In this document: piece by piece, positions 21,607 to 35,200 of the stretch
Numbering within the stretch: the stretch's first letter is position 1
How the letters are laid out: the number at the start of each line of letters is the position of its first letter
Origin: Lactarius indigo
Lineage: Eukaryota; Basidiomycota; Agaricomycetes; Russulales; Russulaceae
Assembly: GCA_025766275.1 (NCBI GenBank)
Contig: JAFKAC010000046.1
Span: 392,747-456,746, forward strand
Direction: 5' to 3'
DNA: 64,000 bases
The notes under the pieces: model-generated
What the model saw: the letters and a program-made list of their open reading frames with translations, nothing else
Databases searched by the model: none
Told to the model about the DNA's origin: nothing
Translations under genes and position numbers: made by a program

Positions 21607-24600
21607 TCACTTCGCAGAATATTTCAACAATAATCGTTTCATCCCCTTCCCTTTTCTCCCAGAAGCGAGATCCAATGGGGACTTGCCCTCCGAGTTCTTC
21701 ACATCAACATCAGCACCGTGCTTGAGAAGAATCCGTGCAATCTCGTGCAGTCGAAGGCGTGACGCCAGGTGTAATGGCGTTTCGTGGTCCTTAGTTTGCG
21801 CATTCACGTCCGCACCGCGCTCCAGTAATCGCTGTGCGAGGCGAACAGCTTTGCCTGGGTCGTTCCTTGGTGATCCCATCGTGTGACTCTTGTAGTTTTG
21901 ATTGCCCAGTAGCACTTGATACAATGGGGTCTGGCCCCGGATGTCTTCTGCATTAGCTTGTGCCCCGTGGTCAAGCAGTATCTCCGCGACCTCAACATAG
22001 CCATAGTAGGACGCCAAATGCAATGGGGTTGCCTTCTCCTTGTCTCGTGCATTTACGTCCACACAGCGCTCCAACAAAATCCAAGCGACGTCAGTAGCAT
22101 GGTGACTGTCAAATTTGCTACTGAGCGAATACAGTGATACTCGGTGCAGTGGAGTCTGGCCGTCCACATTGCATGCGTCGGTGTCTGCTCCATGGTCGAT
22201 CAGTACCTGGACAATATCAAACAACAATTTGTGAGTCGCCAAATGTAATGGGGTCGCCTGGTGCTTGTCTCGTGCATTTACGTCCGCGCCACGATCCAAC
22301 AATAGCCGTGCGACGCGGCCGTCTTTGTAACAAGGTGGGGTCTGTGATACTCGGTGTAACGGAGTCTGGCCGTCAGCATTCTGCGCGCTGATTTCGGCGC
22401 CGTGGTCGAGCAATACCTGTGCGACCCCAAAGTCCCCATGGGAGCACGCGAGATGTAATGGGGTTTCCTGACGATTGTCTAGTGCATTTACGCCAACTCC
22501 ATGCTCCAACAACAGCCGTGTGATACGGGAGGGTCTCTCGTCGTCAGCGACTAGGGTTTGTGGTACTCGGTGTAATGGTGTCTGGCCGTCTGCGTTCTTT
22601 TCGTCTGCTTCTGCGCCATGGTCGAGCAGCACCTGTGCGGTCTCGAACATCAACATGTAGCATGCCAAATGTAACGGAGTCGCCTGGTCCTTGTCTCGTC
22701 CATGCACGTCTGCGCCACGTTCTAGCATTAGCTGTGTAACACGGGGATTGTCGTTGGGGTTTCCATGTGAGATCTGTGGAACTCCGATTCGGTGTAAAGG
22801 TGTCTGGCAATCAACATTCTGCGCGTTGACTTCTGCGCCATGATCGAGCAACAGCAGCGCAGTCTCGAAGTTCCCATGGGAGCATGCAAAATGTAAAGGG
22901 GTAGCCTGGTCCTTATCTCGCGCGTTCACATCCGCACCAAGCTCGAGTAATAACTGTGCGATATCGGGATCTTCGCAGGCGAAAGACTCGCTTTGAGATA
23001 CTAAGTGGAGAGGGGTCTGGCCTAGTACATTCTTCGCGTCGGCTTTTGCACCATGGTCGAGCAGCAGTCGCGTGATCTCAAGCATACCGTAAGAGGATGC
23101 GACGTGTAATGGGGTTGCGTAATCTTCATCTAGTGCATTTACGTCCACGCCATGCTCCAGTAAAAGCTTTGCGATGCTGAGAACGTTCTGAAGTTTAACT
23201 CCGCTTGGTTTTTCTCGCGACCCATCAGCGTAAGAATTTTGGTTGCGTCGCGACAGCTCATGCAGTGGGTTCCGGCCTTGGGCATTTGATACGTTGGTGT
23301 TGGCGCCACGGCCGAGCAGCAGCCGGGTAATCTCGAGCCGCCAATGGTATGATGCGAAGTGCAACGGGGTAGCGCCGTCCTTATTTCTTGCGTTCACGTC
23401 CGCGCAGCGTTCCACTAATAACCGCGCAATAATCGAACGTTCGCCACCTTCGTCCCTCCTAAACTCGCGCTCGCTGGTTGACACTAGGTGCAACGGAACT
23501 TGGCCATAGTCGTCCCGAAGATCGACATCTGCACCGTGTTCGAGTAATATCCGAACCACCTCTGGGTCTCCCACATTCGCTGCCAAATGCAGAGGAGTCC
23601 GGAGATTCTTCCGCCCAGCGTTCACATGTGCGCCGTGTCTAAGTAGAAACTGCACGGCATTGACACGGGCGTCATCTGAGAATTCGATTGCGTGGCAAAG
23701 TGGGGGGTTTCCCCGAACATGAACATGCGCGCCGTGCTCAAGTAGGAGATTCGCAACCCGGACGTGTTTCCCAAAAAGTGTGGCGGCTAGGGGTGAGTTA
23801 TACTGACTACCGTCGTGATTTACTTGGTCTGGGTGTTTGGCGATGAGACACTGAGCTAGGCCATAGAACCCGCAGAGGGCAGCGTAGTATAGGGGGTTGG
23901 TTGGGCAATATTCGATGCTGAGTGTATAAGGGTATATGTCGCGTATCCGTTTCCATGACAAAAAATGTGGCTTGTCTGTGTCAAAGAGGGTCTCCATCGC
24001 GTCTTTCAGGCGTGATGACACGTTCCCGACCTGGGCGTGCGAAGCCCAGTGCTCTGCAGCATACACAAGCAGCGGGATGGTCCCGGCCTTGTTGTTGTCG
24101 CTGCCCTCTTCGCTGTCTTTGGCAAGCAATTATCCAAATCGAGTAGAATCCCAGGGCAGGCCTGAGCAAGTATCAAATGCGAGGGTTCCGGGACAATGTG
24201 ATATCGCGAGACATCTCCGCTTGCGGTGGAAAGACGATCCGATGTGAGGTATTCCTTCACTGAAAAATGCGAAAATTGGACAACACGGGAATTATTATCT
24301 CCGCCAACGATGGAAATCAGGCTCGAACAGGCGGACAACACTGCTTGTTCTTGGTCTTCCCATCGCCACTCCGCATGAAACGCCGGGATTTCTGCCTTGG
24401 TCGCATCGAGGTCAAACGCAAGCACCTCTGCGAGTTCCTCAACACGAAGCGGCCGCATAGCCACGGCAAGGCACTGCAACAGACGACGCGCATGTCGGCC
24501 TTGGTTCGTCGACTCGATCTCCTTCAGCACCCGCTCGTACGTCTCGTCTAGGCTTTTTGGCAGTTCATTTAGTTGACGCCGAAGACTGGGAGCGAGACAA

Positions 24601-26598
24601 TGCCTCAACATCTCCAGCTGACAAAAAACCCAGCGGAACCTATGCGACCGATACTAACATAAGAGGAAGTACCGGGAAGAACTAAAAACCGGCTTACATG
24701 CCATCGGCTTTCTCCGAGAGCTTATCAATAACCAATTTTCTGTCGTCTTCTCGCCATCTCTTCATTTGGGGGTCGGATTGAACAACAGAGCTGACATATT
24801 CAGAGATGTCTTTCTTTTGTCCAGGTTGGTCATGAAGCGAGAAGTGGCCCGATGTCAAAGGCTCGAGAGCGGTCCGGATGTCACTTTCCGGCCGACTAGT
24901 TATGCATATATGAAAATTCGGAAGGCGGAGGTCAACAAGATCTGCTACAAGCCCGAGGATATGTCCTCGCGGAGTTGGTATTCCGAACGTGTTGGGACAT
25001 TCGTCAAGGGCGTCAAGGATGATGTAAGTGGGCAGTTGTGGCGCGGATAGCGCCATGAGCATGTCTTTGAGGCATTTCACCAAAGTACGTTCACTGGGTC
25101 GTTCCTTTCCATCGTTATAGGTCGAATAGACGTGGGAGAGTAAGTCGAGACACGGTTTGGACCGAGAAGAAAGCTGTATTAGAAGTGAAGAAACGAGGTT
25201 GCGGCAATTCTTCTTCTCGACATCTCTAAAATCGAAATAGAAATAGGCGAGGGAGGCCGACCCGGCATCGCGTACAGTAATGACATGCTGGATGATTGCA
25301 GAGCTAATTGAGAACATAAAAATCTGTGTGCGGAGAATAAACAGAATGGCGAACCAGAGGATGCTCTTCCCCGAACCCGCTACGAAGGTGGGAGTAGTCA
25401 GTGAGATGTGGACTCCGCGGTGAGAACATTCATACCTTTACCATGAATCCACAACAACGATCCCGATTGGGATGACTCCCACTCCTTAAATATATGCTCG
25501 TTGAAAACCCAGGCTGCAGTTCTTTCGTGCTGGGCGCTGCACGCGTTGGTGTGGTTTGTCGACGGATCAGGCGGAGTGAGCCATCCTCTGAATCGCTCCC
25601 CTAGAATTGGCATGTGAGCTTCTACGAATATTCGTGGTGAGGTCGTGACAATACGAACATTCGCGGGAGGTAACATCGCCGACGATCTGCTGGACCATCA
25701 CCTTTGTTTCCTTCGTATCTAATTCGAAGAGGTTTGGCATGAATTGTACCGCAAGGCAAAAGAGCTACGCACCGTCTTTGATATCACTGGTGTCCTTTAA
25801 CACTTGCGCAGACACCATCCGGAGCTCCCCCTGCTCCAATTTATCCAACTTCGCCAACGCGTCCTCGATATCGTTCCTTCCCACAAGCCTCTTAAGAAAT
25901 GTTTCTGGGCGAATTTCAGCGAGGGAAAGCTCGGTAGCGAAGGTGGACTAACTCTTTCGGCTTTGGTACATCACCTTCGTCGCGACCGCAAGCATAGAAA
26001 GCACTTCAGCCATAACTTTCCCCATCACATTCGCCATCTGTGCTGTTGGCGGGACTTCGATGTGGGTCTGGAGGCGTACAAAAAAGGTTTCGATTCTCTC
26101 GAAGAGCTCGATAAGCACATCGCGGCTCGCGGCGGTACCCTTTGCTGCCTATGGGAAATGGGGGGTTATCATGGGTTATCAAAGCCCACGCGGAGGGTCA
26201 ACTCACTACGAGGAGGATACTCATCGCGGAAAATATAATTTTGGTTGGAGGAAATACCTGAAATTGACGTTAGGACACAAGCGATAGTCAGGTAATACGC
26301 TGGGACTTACTGTGCCAACGCCCTCGCCAAGGGTGGAAGAGAGCGCGTTGAGGACATTCACGGTTGGCGTAAGCCATTTTGTGAGTCGCTCGTCGCTGCT
26401 CTGAGATTGATTGAGTTCGTTGGCTTTCCCTTGAAGTACGGTGAGGATGGCCTCAATTGAATCACAGCCTCGTATCTCCGCTGCGAGTGGGTGGGTAGAA
26501 AGTTCCTTTCTGGTCTTCTTCTTGTACTCTTTGAGAACCTTCTCGAAGATCGGGTGCAAGTTTGGAGAGGAGGAAGACGGCTGGAGACTGGTTGACAT
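21607..26598 (-). pseudogene. NLR B: Goodbye-NACHT-ankyrin paralog with a 1-bp frameshift
   Basis: Same nine-exon plan as NLR A: 26598-26311, 26257-26207, 26148-25953, 25904-25773, 25718-25659, 25600-25436, 25379-25355, 25303-24698, 24639-21607. Every exon length before the last equals that of A except exon 4, which is 105 nt shorter (five heptads fewer). P-loop, Walker B (LDALDE) and winged-helix motifs are present. The reading frame shifts near 24128: relative to A one base is missing in the codons after LDLDN, so the winged-helix frame ends at 24006 while the ankyrin frame (840 codons, about 20 units) is open from 24129 down to 21607. Either a recent frameshift, a sequencing error, or two separately made proteins. 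Confidence 0.75.
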
Positions 26599-29500
26599 CG
26601 TAATTCTGGTGACTTTGAGTTCGATAAGAGTGCAGGTCGAAAATGCGAGCCGAGGACCACGTTTCTCAGGTGGGAACGTGTGTAGGTAGCGCGCACAGCC
26701 TTTCGCACAGCACGCATGACGGTTTGATTGAAACAGGCGCTCATCAGTATCCGGACCGGTTCAACCGGATCGTTCCCGTTCGTTTCCTCTCACAGATGTG
26801 AATGGCATCCCACTACTGTCCTCTCTAGTGCGCATCTGTGTTGTACGCATCCAGTCTGTGGTGTGAAAGCATTCGTCCAGCCCTCGTAGGAATTTAAGGC
26901 ACTGGCCCCTCCACTCGAATTGCCGGCACCAATACCAGGATACCCCAGTCGGAAGGTGGTCATCGGAGGCCATTGGTACTCTGCAAGAACAGTCTTGCGA
27001 CCGACTGGAGGAGAGCATATACGCTCACTAGGTGTTGCTACGCGCGGCGCACCAAAGGAGTGGTAGAGCAAGTGATGGTCACCACGAGCGAGGACAACGG
27101 CCGGGATCAGACTTTTAGGTGTGTACCAGGGTGACCTCTGAGTTTTGTTCACGATTATCCTCAAGGACATCAACGTGTCAACCCTCATGCTTTGTTTGTT
27201 TCAATCAATCACCGGAGTGACACGGGCCTGCATTTGTAGACATTATGTTCCGTGCCAGAATTCCTATGCATTTGTAAACTTAAGCGAAAACAACATCCCA
27301 TCACGCGATGATTGTCGACCCTCTTTCTCTCGCTCCTTCTCACACGTTATTTTCCAATCGGTTTATACGCTAGCAGCTGCTGCCAGCACCGCCTCCACGT
27401 CGAGCGATTCCGCATATCATTCCCGATCCACGCTTATCTTGACGGATTTCTGGGGTGCTCTGATTAGGCAGGGTGCCACCAAGGACGTATGGGTGAGCAC
27501 ACGAGTTCACGGGGCTTCAGGTTCCCGTGGCTCTCCCCGGGTAGTGCCATGACGGAATACCACAGACCAAGTTCTCGCATGATGTAGAAGTTTCGTCCGC
27601 GCAAAAGTGGAAGAGCTCGAAAGTTACATGGCCGTCTTGACACCACATGACATCTCTCCACCTGTGGCAGCCGCGGTGACCACAGCCGTAGCAAGCCCAC
27701 AACTCGTCTTGTTTTTCGCAAGTCTGAACGGTACGTTGCAAGTTATCTTTGGTACTTGCTGGTGCCGGTCGGGCTTATGGCAGGAGGGAAATGGGGTCGT
27801 GAACATGAAAGGAGTTGCGTAACAAAGGATATGGAGTCGTCACATCTGAATTAGTTTGTGGGTTGGTATTACTCTCCATGGCCCGGGGATAGGTAAGTCG
27901 GGTGCGTTCACACGACGACCATTTACCCTCCTTCTTTCCCACACCTTGTCTCCCGACTGGCCTTTGCGCTAGTAGCTACCGCCAGCGCTGCATCCACGTC
28001 AAGTAATTCTGCACTTCACTCCCAATCTGCGCTACTCATAGCGGATTTCTGGGGCGCACTAACCAGACAGGCTACTATCAAGGTAGATCAGCGCATGTAG
28101 CACGTATTGGCGAACGTACAAGATCCCGTGGCTCGCTCCGAGTCGTGTGTGACGCGGTACCTCGGGAGTTCTCGGGGAGTTCTCGAACTCGTAGGAGTTT
28201 CGTCCGCGCAAAAGTAGAATGGCCCAAGGGCTACACAGCAGTCCTGACACCCCTCTCCTCTCCACCTCTGGCAGCCACGGTGACTGCAGCTGTCGCAAAC
28301 TCGAGAGCCGTCGATAGCTGTACGGTATGGGATGAGTTATCAAGTTGTCGTTACTTTATCGCAGATCAGCATGACCCCCATTGAGTTATTCAACTGTCGC
28401 TGAAACGCTTCAGGTGCTATCAAATATCATTGCAATCACATCTAGCCGTGATACGTGTGGTTCTACGGCTGTAGGAAGCAGAGGAGCGGGGTGTCGATGA
28501 ACGACTCATGCTAGAAAAATTGAGGTGGGAGGATTATTCGAAAGCGGCATCTGCTTATGTTCCATCGCGATGGAGTCGAAATTACTAGTACTGTAGGGCG
28601 AGAACTATCATAGAAGAGTTACAAGAAATGGCGAATTCATATTGAACGGAACGCGGAAGTCTGGTGATTGGTACCGTTTGTCAGCCAAACCGACATCTCC
28701 GACTCACTCTCATCGTCTTCTCGCTCAACAAGTGTCATGCCAAGAAATCTGGTCGAACTACCCCGACTATCACCCCATTATGCTATCTCTACTCCGGCAA
28801 TCTGGACCCCGCATACATAGGACTAGGCCACCTCCCATCTCTCCTACATCGCCTTTCTCCAAACTGAGAAGTTGGACTGTGAATGGAGCGAAATGTTTGT
28901 CGCCGGAGTCAGAAAGTGCTCGGTCCGTTGAAATGTGCGCTATCTCTCCTATTCCGGCGCTCTCGCTCACAAACGGAATAGCGTCCAAATGTCAAATGGT
29001 ATCTCTACTCCCCATTCGCCCATATCCATGCATACAGCTAATACTTGTCTTCGCAACCTTCCTTATCACCTATCCAGTAGGGTTCGTCCCACCTCTACAC
29101 GACTCCAGTTTTCCCTACACCCCACCATCAACACCGAACCCTGAAATTCAAGGATGCCGCAGCCGCACCAATCTCGACCCTAATCTCGACTCCATTGGAT
29201 GGCTGATAGCGACGTTCCCTCCACTGCGCATTGGCAATACATCCCACAATTTGCACGCTATATGCGTGATGGGAACGGTGGGCAGAGTCAGACGTTTCAA
29301 CGTATTTTCTAACTTTGGGGACGATATATCTGTCGCCCTCATCACTGGATGGGAACTTTGCTTCCGGCCCGCCAATTCGGGTTCACGGTGACCGTGACGG
29401 AGAGAATGGAGCCAAGGTTGGAGAGGACGGCCAATCTCCCACAGGTACGGAAATGTATGAGCGGCGAGCCCTGAGCTTCAGGTTTCCCGCGGCTCGCTCT

Positions 29501-29927
29501 GAGTCGTGCCATGGCGTATTATGCAATACCTCATACCATGCTCTTGCATTCGTGTAGGGAGTTTAGTCCACGCAAAAGTAAAAGGGCTCGAAGGTTACAT
29601 GGCACTCTTGACACGGCATGACTTCTCTCCACTGCGGCAACCGCGGCTGTAGCAAACTTGAGACTCGTCCCATTTCCAATGATAGCTATACGGTACGGGG
29701 AAAGTTCTCTATGACTTGCTGGAGCCAGTCTGTCTTGCAGAAGGAGGGAAATGGGGGGTAACGAACATGAAAGGAGCCAAGTTGGTTGTATTCTTTATCG
29801 TTATCTTATCGCAGATCAGTACCACTCTCGTTCAGTTCTTCGACAGACTCCGAGGCGTTTTACGTGCTATCGGTGCTATTACAGTCACATCTAGCTACGA
29901 TACATGCGGTTCTACATCAGTAGCTAC
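26599..29927. other. NLR spacer upstream of B, tandem copies of a spacer module
   Basis: The conserved promoter-like block (26607-26720) is followed by two successive copies of the module seen once upstream of A and C (27365-27740 and 27960-28330). Then comes the 28500-29400 segment shared with 18200-19100 and 57015-57400. The longest ORF (28642-29391, +, 249 codons) is low-complexity in character and is not kept in the related copies. No gene is supported with confidence. Confidence 0.5.
27517..27741 (-). other. Cys-rich minus-strand reading frame, best-preserved of about six copies
   Basis: A 74-codon frame with CYGCGHRGCHRWRD, then CQDGHV and FHFCADET, a spacing that suggests a small zinc-binding module. 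Related frames occur near 17812-17930, 28195-28320, 29570-29660, 38290-38400 and 59020-59100, always on the minus strand; two keep the fuller Cys pattern CDSCSHRGCQRW...CQDC. No complete gene, start or known family could be assigned. It may be one exon of a lost or undetected gene. Confidence 0.25.
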
Positions 29928-29929
29928 TA

Positions 29930-30592
29930 TCACGTGTTAGGGGTTTCAAAACTGTTGAGAGTTTCAAATCGCAGCTTTTAAAGGGATCGCTTCAGAAAAA
30001 CAGCTGATCTTTACTTAAATACATTTCCCATATACCACTCAATTGCAGATCACAGAGAAAATAAAGAAGTCCCTTTTGTGCTTGTGTCGCGATGTTGCCA
30101 GTATTACAGGGTAAGACCCAAAATCTGACTAAAACAGTCTCGGATCCATGTATTACTGAATGTGACACTACAAAACTTTCAATATATCATATATTCATAC
30201 CATTACATTCAAATACAAAATTCTAGGGCATTTAGAGCAACGGGAGGGGAGATACAGAAGAAAGTGTGAATTTGCGTGACAATTGGTGCTCACCCTCATC
30301 AGTTTCAAAATCCGCTGCTTAGCTAACACACCATTCGAGTAAGCAAAGACACGATCGATTGTATGAGTCAGCGTGACAATTCGTGACGAAAGTTTTGAAA
30401 CTCCCAACTTTTGGCACCTGCACGCCCAGCTTTCTTCCGACACAACGACCCACCCACCATTTGCCAGGATAACACTTTAAAGAGATAGTTCATCTATTAT
30501 CATATCGACTCCAAAAATATGATTGGAAAAATATTTTGTCGATGTCTTTTTATTCACGATTTGGTAAACTTTTTGAAACTCCCAACTCGTGA
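29930..30592. mobile_element. TA-flanked miniature inverted-repeat element (mariner-like MITE)
   Basis: A 663-bp AT-rich block flanked by TA on both sides (29928-29929 and 30593-30594). Its ends are imperfect inverted repeats, TCACGTGTTAGGGGTTTC on the left and TCACGAGTTGGGAGTTTC on the right (reverse complement). The related spacer copy near 59340-59370 lacks the block and retains a single TA context. A further internal copy of the end (GTTTTGAAACTCCCAACTTTTGG) is at 30389-30411. No transposase is encoded. A TA target and short TIRs suggest Tc1/mariner-type mobilisation. Confidence 0.65.
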
Positions 30593-30594
30593 TA

Positions 30595-32280
30595 GTACTC
30601 GGCGCGCACGTGGTATTGGAAGAAGTAGAGGATGATATTGGTCAAAGACAATGCGAACAGGAATTGTCGTGTATCCCACTGGCAGTGGGTCATTCGAATG
30701 TGGGATCTGCTTGTCTTCTCTCAAGTGTGTAAGAAATGTGACGCCAGAGCGAATAAAATGGGAAACTCACATGGGAACGACCGGTACTTGCCGGATAAAC
30801 TGACCACGCAATGCGCACTGTCTTCTCGCTCGACAAGTGTCCTTCCCGATTTGAATCCAATCTCAGCTGATATAGGCCGTGCCCCTCTCATTGATCACCT
30901 ACACATAGGAATAGGCTGCCTCCTCTCCTTTTCTCCGATCTGGCAACGACGCGTCAGAGGCAGAGCTCCCTTTGAGCGATCGACTGCGAGTTTTTTTTCT
31001 TGCTCGGGCACCCTTGAATGGTGCGTTACCATTCCCGTTCCGGTTCTCTCATACAGAAATTGAATGGCATCCAAATAGTCCTCCCTACACCCACTCGCGC
31101 TCATTCACGCAGTGAACAGTCACCTCCTCTACCGTCTTCACCACCCGTCTGATATTAGGGTTCGTCTCTGCAGGGCGTCTGATTCTCGACACCCCATCAT
31201 CAGCACCGAAGCCTGGAAATTCAAGGCCACAAACCTTGGTCCGCATCTCTGACTCGGTCAACGACCGATATCGGCATTCTCTCCACGATAGCATCAGTCA
31301 CACTGCACTTCCTAGGGCGCACTTCTTCACTCTCGCATATTCTCGCAGCGCACCTTTCTCCTGAGGTCATCACTGCCCCTCCCGCAGGGTTCGTTCCGCT
31401 TTGGCGGCTCCGGTGGTGATCCTGTGATGTCATGGCGTATGTGATGCATGGCCTCCGTGAATCAGCAGTCCTGGGTGACATAGTGCAGGCTCGTGCCGCT
31501 CCGGGTCTTCACTGACAAAAGTCAAGTTCGCATGTCCGTCGGTAACGAAATATGTTTGTATTCGCCAACTTTCAAGTGTAAGCACTGCGCTACGCACTCC
31601 TCCTTGTACTGAAACCATTCACATCACTCCTTTCCTTTCCAAGGACTACGCTCCTTCACCAATCAATCCCTATTTCGCCCCCCTCTCCTTTCTCCCAACA
31701 GACAGCGCTAGACACGGGTTTCCCATCTGCCGACAAGAATTCCCCGCTAGGTCTCGGCAAATCCACTCGACGTGCATCCTCCATCTAACATCACTCACAA
31801 CTTCTCGTTCCCTTCTAGACTAACACAACGCATACAAATGTCACTTTATTTCGCGTTCGCATAATCCCGCGTGTCGCGCATCTCCCTAGTGCGGTGTTTT
31901 CTGCCTTTCGTCGTTATTTTTCCTGTCCATTCTCGTGGGGCGGTTGGCACACTGACCATTTACCACCTGCGCTCGTATCATCTCCCGTGGTGCCACAAAG
32001 CGCCAGTGATGTTACATGCTGTGCGGTCGGCGGCCACATCAACTTGTGTGACATGCGGTGCGCTGACGATTGCCCGTGTTGGGCCGGTCGGTTGTCATGA
32101 GCGAGGGTAGGGGCAGGGATAACGGTTTCGTGAATGGTCAGGTTGGGCAGAGGTGACGCGCGGGATCTTCAATACGCTCCATATATGGCTATTACCTACA
32201 ATCTGTGTATCCGAATGAATTTGTCAAACAATGCAACGTTTCTACACTGTATCATAGAGCAAGCCCATCACGACTACCTA
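30595..32280. other. 3' flank spacer of NLR C
   Basis: Closely similar to 59380-60987 (3' flank of copy D) and in its second half to 10740-11732 (3' flank of A). No gene is supported; the short ORFs are shifted between copies. Confidence 0.55.
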
Positions 32281-35200
32281 TCATGCTTGGTTGGCGGAGT
32301 ATTCCGACAACAATCGTTTCATTGCCTTCCTCTTTCTCCCAGAAGCGAGCTGCAAAGGTGACTTTCCCTCCAAGTTCTTCACATTGACGTTAGCTCCGTG
32401 CTTGAGAAGTATTCGCGCCATCTCGAGCAATCGAAGGCGTGACGCCAGGTGTAACGGGGTTTCGTGGTCTTCATTTTGTGCATTCGCATCCGCACCGCGC
32501 TCCAGTAATTGTCGTGCGAGACGAGCAGCTTCGTCTGGATGGCGTTTTCGATCCCACGACTCCGCCGTCGTGAAACTGTAGTAGTCGTGATTGCCTAGTA
32601 CCACTCGGTGTAGTGGTGTCTGGCCTCGGATGTCTTCCGCGTTAACCTGTACCCCATGGTCAAGCAACTCCTCTGCGACATAGGTATTCCCATAGTAGGA
32701 TGCTAAATGTAGCGGGGTTGCCTGTTCTTTGTCTTGTGCATTTACGTCCACACCGTGCTCCAACAATAGCCGCACAACATGGGGACCATATCCCGAATGG
32801 CGTAAGCTCTGAGATACCCAGTGTAATGGAATCTGGCCCTGGATGTCCTCCGCATTAGCACTTGCCCCATGGTCGAGCAGCACCTTTGCGACATGGACAA
32901 GCCCATGGTAGGATGCAAAATGTAACGGGGTTGCCTGGGTCTTGTCTCATGCATTTACGTCCATGCCGCACTCCAACAATCGCCGCGCAAGCTCAGGATG
33001 GGATGAGTAATAATATAAACTCTGTGTTACTCGGTGTAATGGAGTCTGGCCGTCTGCATTCTGTACGTCAGTTTCCGCACCATGATTGAGCAGCACCAGC
33101 ATGGTCTCCATCGAGCAGTGGTAAGACGCCAAATGTAACGGGGTTTCTTGATCCTTGTCTCGTGCATTCACATCCGCGCCCCTCTCCAACAGTAGCCGTG
33201 CAACACGAGCATTATCGTATATGCGACCGTTTATAGCATGGTATAATGGGGTCTGACCACTGGCGTTCTGTGCGTTGACTTCGGCTCCGTGGTCAAGCAA
33301 CACCAGTGCGGTCTCAACGTGCCCATGGAAACACGCATAATGTAAAGGAGTTGTCTGCTCCTTATCTCGCGCGTTAACATCCATTCCGAGCTTCAGTAAT
33401 AGCCGTGCGACATCGGGAATTTCGCTAGGGTACTCTTCGTGTCGCGACACTAGGTGAAGAGGGGTCTGGCCCCGTACATTCTCCGCATTGGCCTTCGCAC
33501 CATGATCGAGCAGTAGTTGCGTGACCTCGAGCATCCCATGGGAGGAGGCAAAATGTAATGGGGTTGCGTGGTCCTCATCTAGTGCATTCACGTCTATGCC
33601 GCGCTCTAGTAGAAGCAGTGCGACATCGGGAGCTATTTTGCGGTGATACGCCGGGTCCCCAGAACCATGTTCGAGGTAAGGATACATTTTATATTGGCGG
33701 ATGCCTCGTGACACCTCGTGTAGTGGGCTCCGGCCTTGGATATTCTCTGCCTGGGCGTTTGCGTCGTGGTCGAGCAGCAGCCGGGTAATCTCGGCCCGCG
33801 CGAAAGATGATGCGAAATGTAACGGGGTTGCCCTGTCCTCATCTTGTGCCATCACGTCCGCACCGCGCTCCACCAATATTCGCGCAAGAATAGCACGTTC
33901 ACGTTCAAGTTCGCCTTCATATTCGCCGGACTTCCTGTTCGACACTAAGTGTAATGGAGTTTGCCCCTTGTCGTTCCGACAATCGACTTCTGCCCCGTGT
34001 TCGAGTAACATCTGAGCTACCTTGAGATTTCCCCTTTCTGCTGCTATATGCAGCGGAGTCCAAAAATGCTCCTCCGTGGCGTTAACATCTGCGCCACGTC
34101 TGAGCAGAAAATGTACGGTGTCGACACGAGCATCCCCTAAAAAGCGGATTGTGTGGAAAAGTGGGGGGTGTCCACGAACATTAATACGTGCACCGTGCTC
34201 AACTAGGAGCTCGGCAACCCGAAAGTGATTCCTGGATAGGGCCGCAACCAGGGGACTCTCGAGATTTCCATAACGGTAATTTATTTGCTCCGGGTGTTTA
34301 AGGACGAGGCGCCGAACAAGGTCATAGAATCCACAAAGAGCTGCATAGTACAGGGGTTGATGATGGTATCCTTTCAAAAACCCATGTACATAAGGGTCGA
34401 TGTCATGTATCCATATCCACTCAAAAAAGTATGGCTTGTCTAAGTCAAAGAGTGTCTCCATCGCATCCTCCAGGCGTGACGATATGCTACCGACTTGAGT
34501 GTGAGAAGCCCAATGTTCAGCAGCATACTTGAGAAGAGGGATGTCCTTGTAGTTGTGCTTGCCACCGCCTTCTTTGTCAACGCGATTATCCAAGTTGAGT
34601 AGAACCCCAAGGCAGGCACGCGCAAGTATCAAGTGCGCAGGTTCGGGAAGGATATGGTACCGTGATATATCTCCGCTCGCGGCGAGAAGACGATTTGATG
34701 TGAGGTATTCTTTCACCGAAAAATGTGAAAATTGGACAACCCGGCAATATTTGCCGTTGGGATATATGCCGTCGACAATGGAAACCAAGCTCGAACAAGC
34801 AGATAACACTGCTCGCTCTTGATCTTCCCACCGCCATTCCGCATGAAGCGTAGGGATCTCTCCCTCGGTCGTGTCAAGGTCAAACGCAAGTACTTCTGCG
34901 AACTCCTCGACACGAAGCGGCCGGCAAGCCACCGAAAGGCACTGCAACAGACGGCGCGCGTATCGGCCTTGGTGGGTGGACTCGATCTCCTTCAAGACCC
35001 GCTCATACGTCTCATCAAGGGTTTTCGGTAGTTCGTCAAGTTGGCGCCGGAGACTGGGAGCTAGACAATGCCTCAACATCTCCAGCTGACAAAAGACCCA
35101 TCGGAACCTGTACGATGAAATCAGGGAAGTATGGATTGGAATGAACTATCGCCTTACATGCCATCGGCTTTCTCTGAAAGTGTCTCGATGACTAGACTTC

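Noticed and set aside
28642..29391. 249-codon plus-strand ORF in the spacer upstream of NLR B
   Set aside because: The related copies at 18370-19100, 38740-39100 and 57015-57400 break the frame, and the translation has no recognisable domain.
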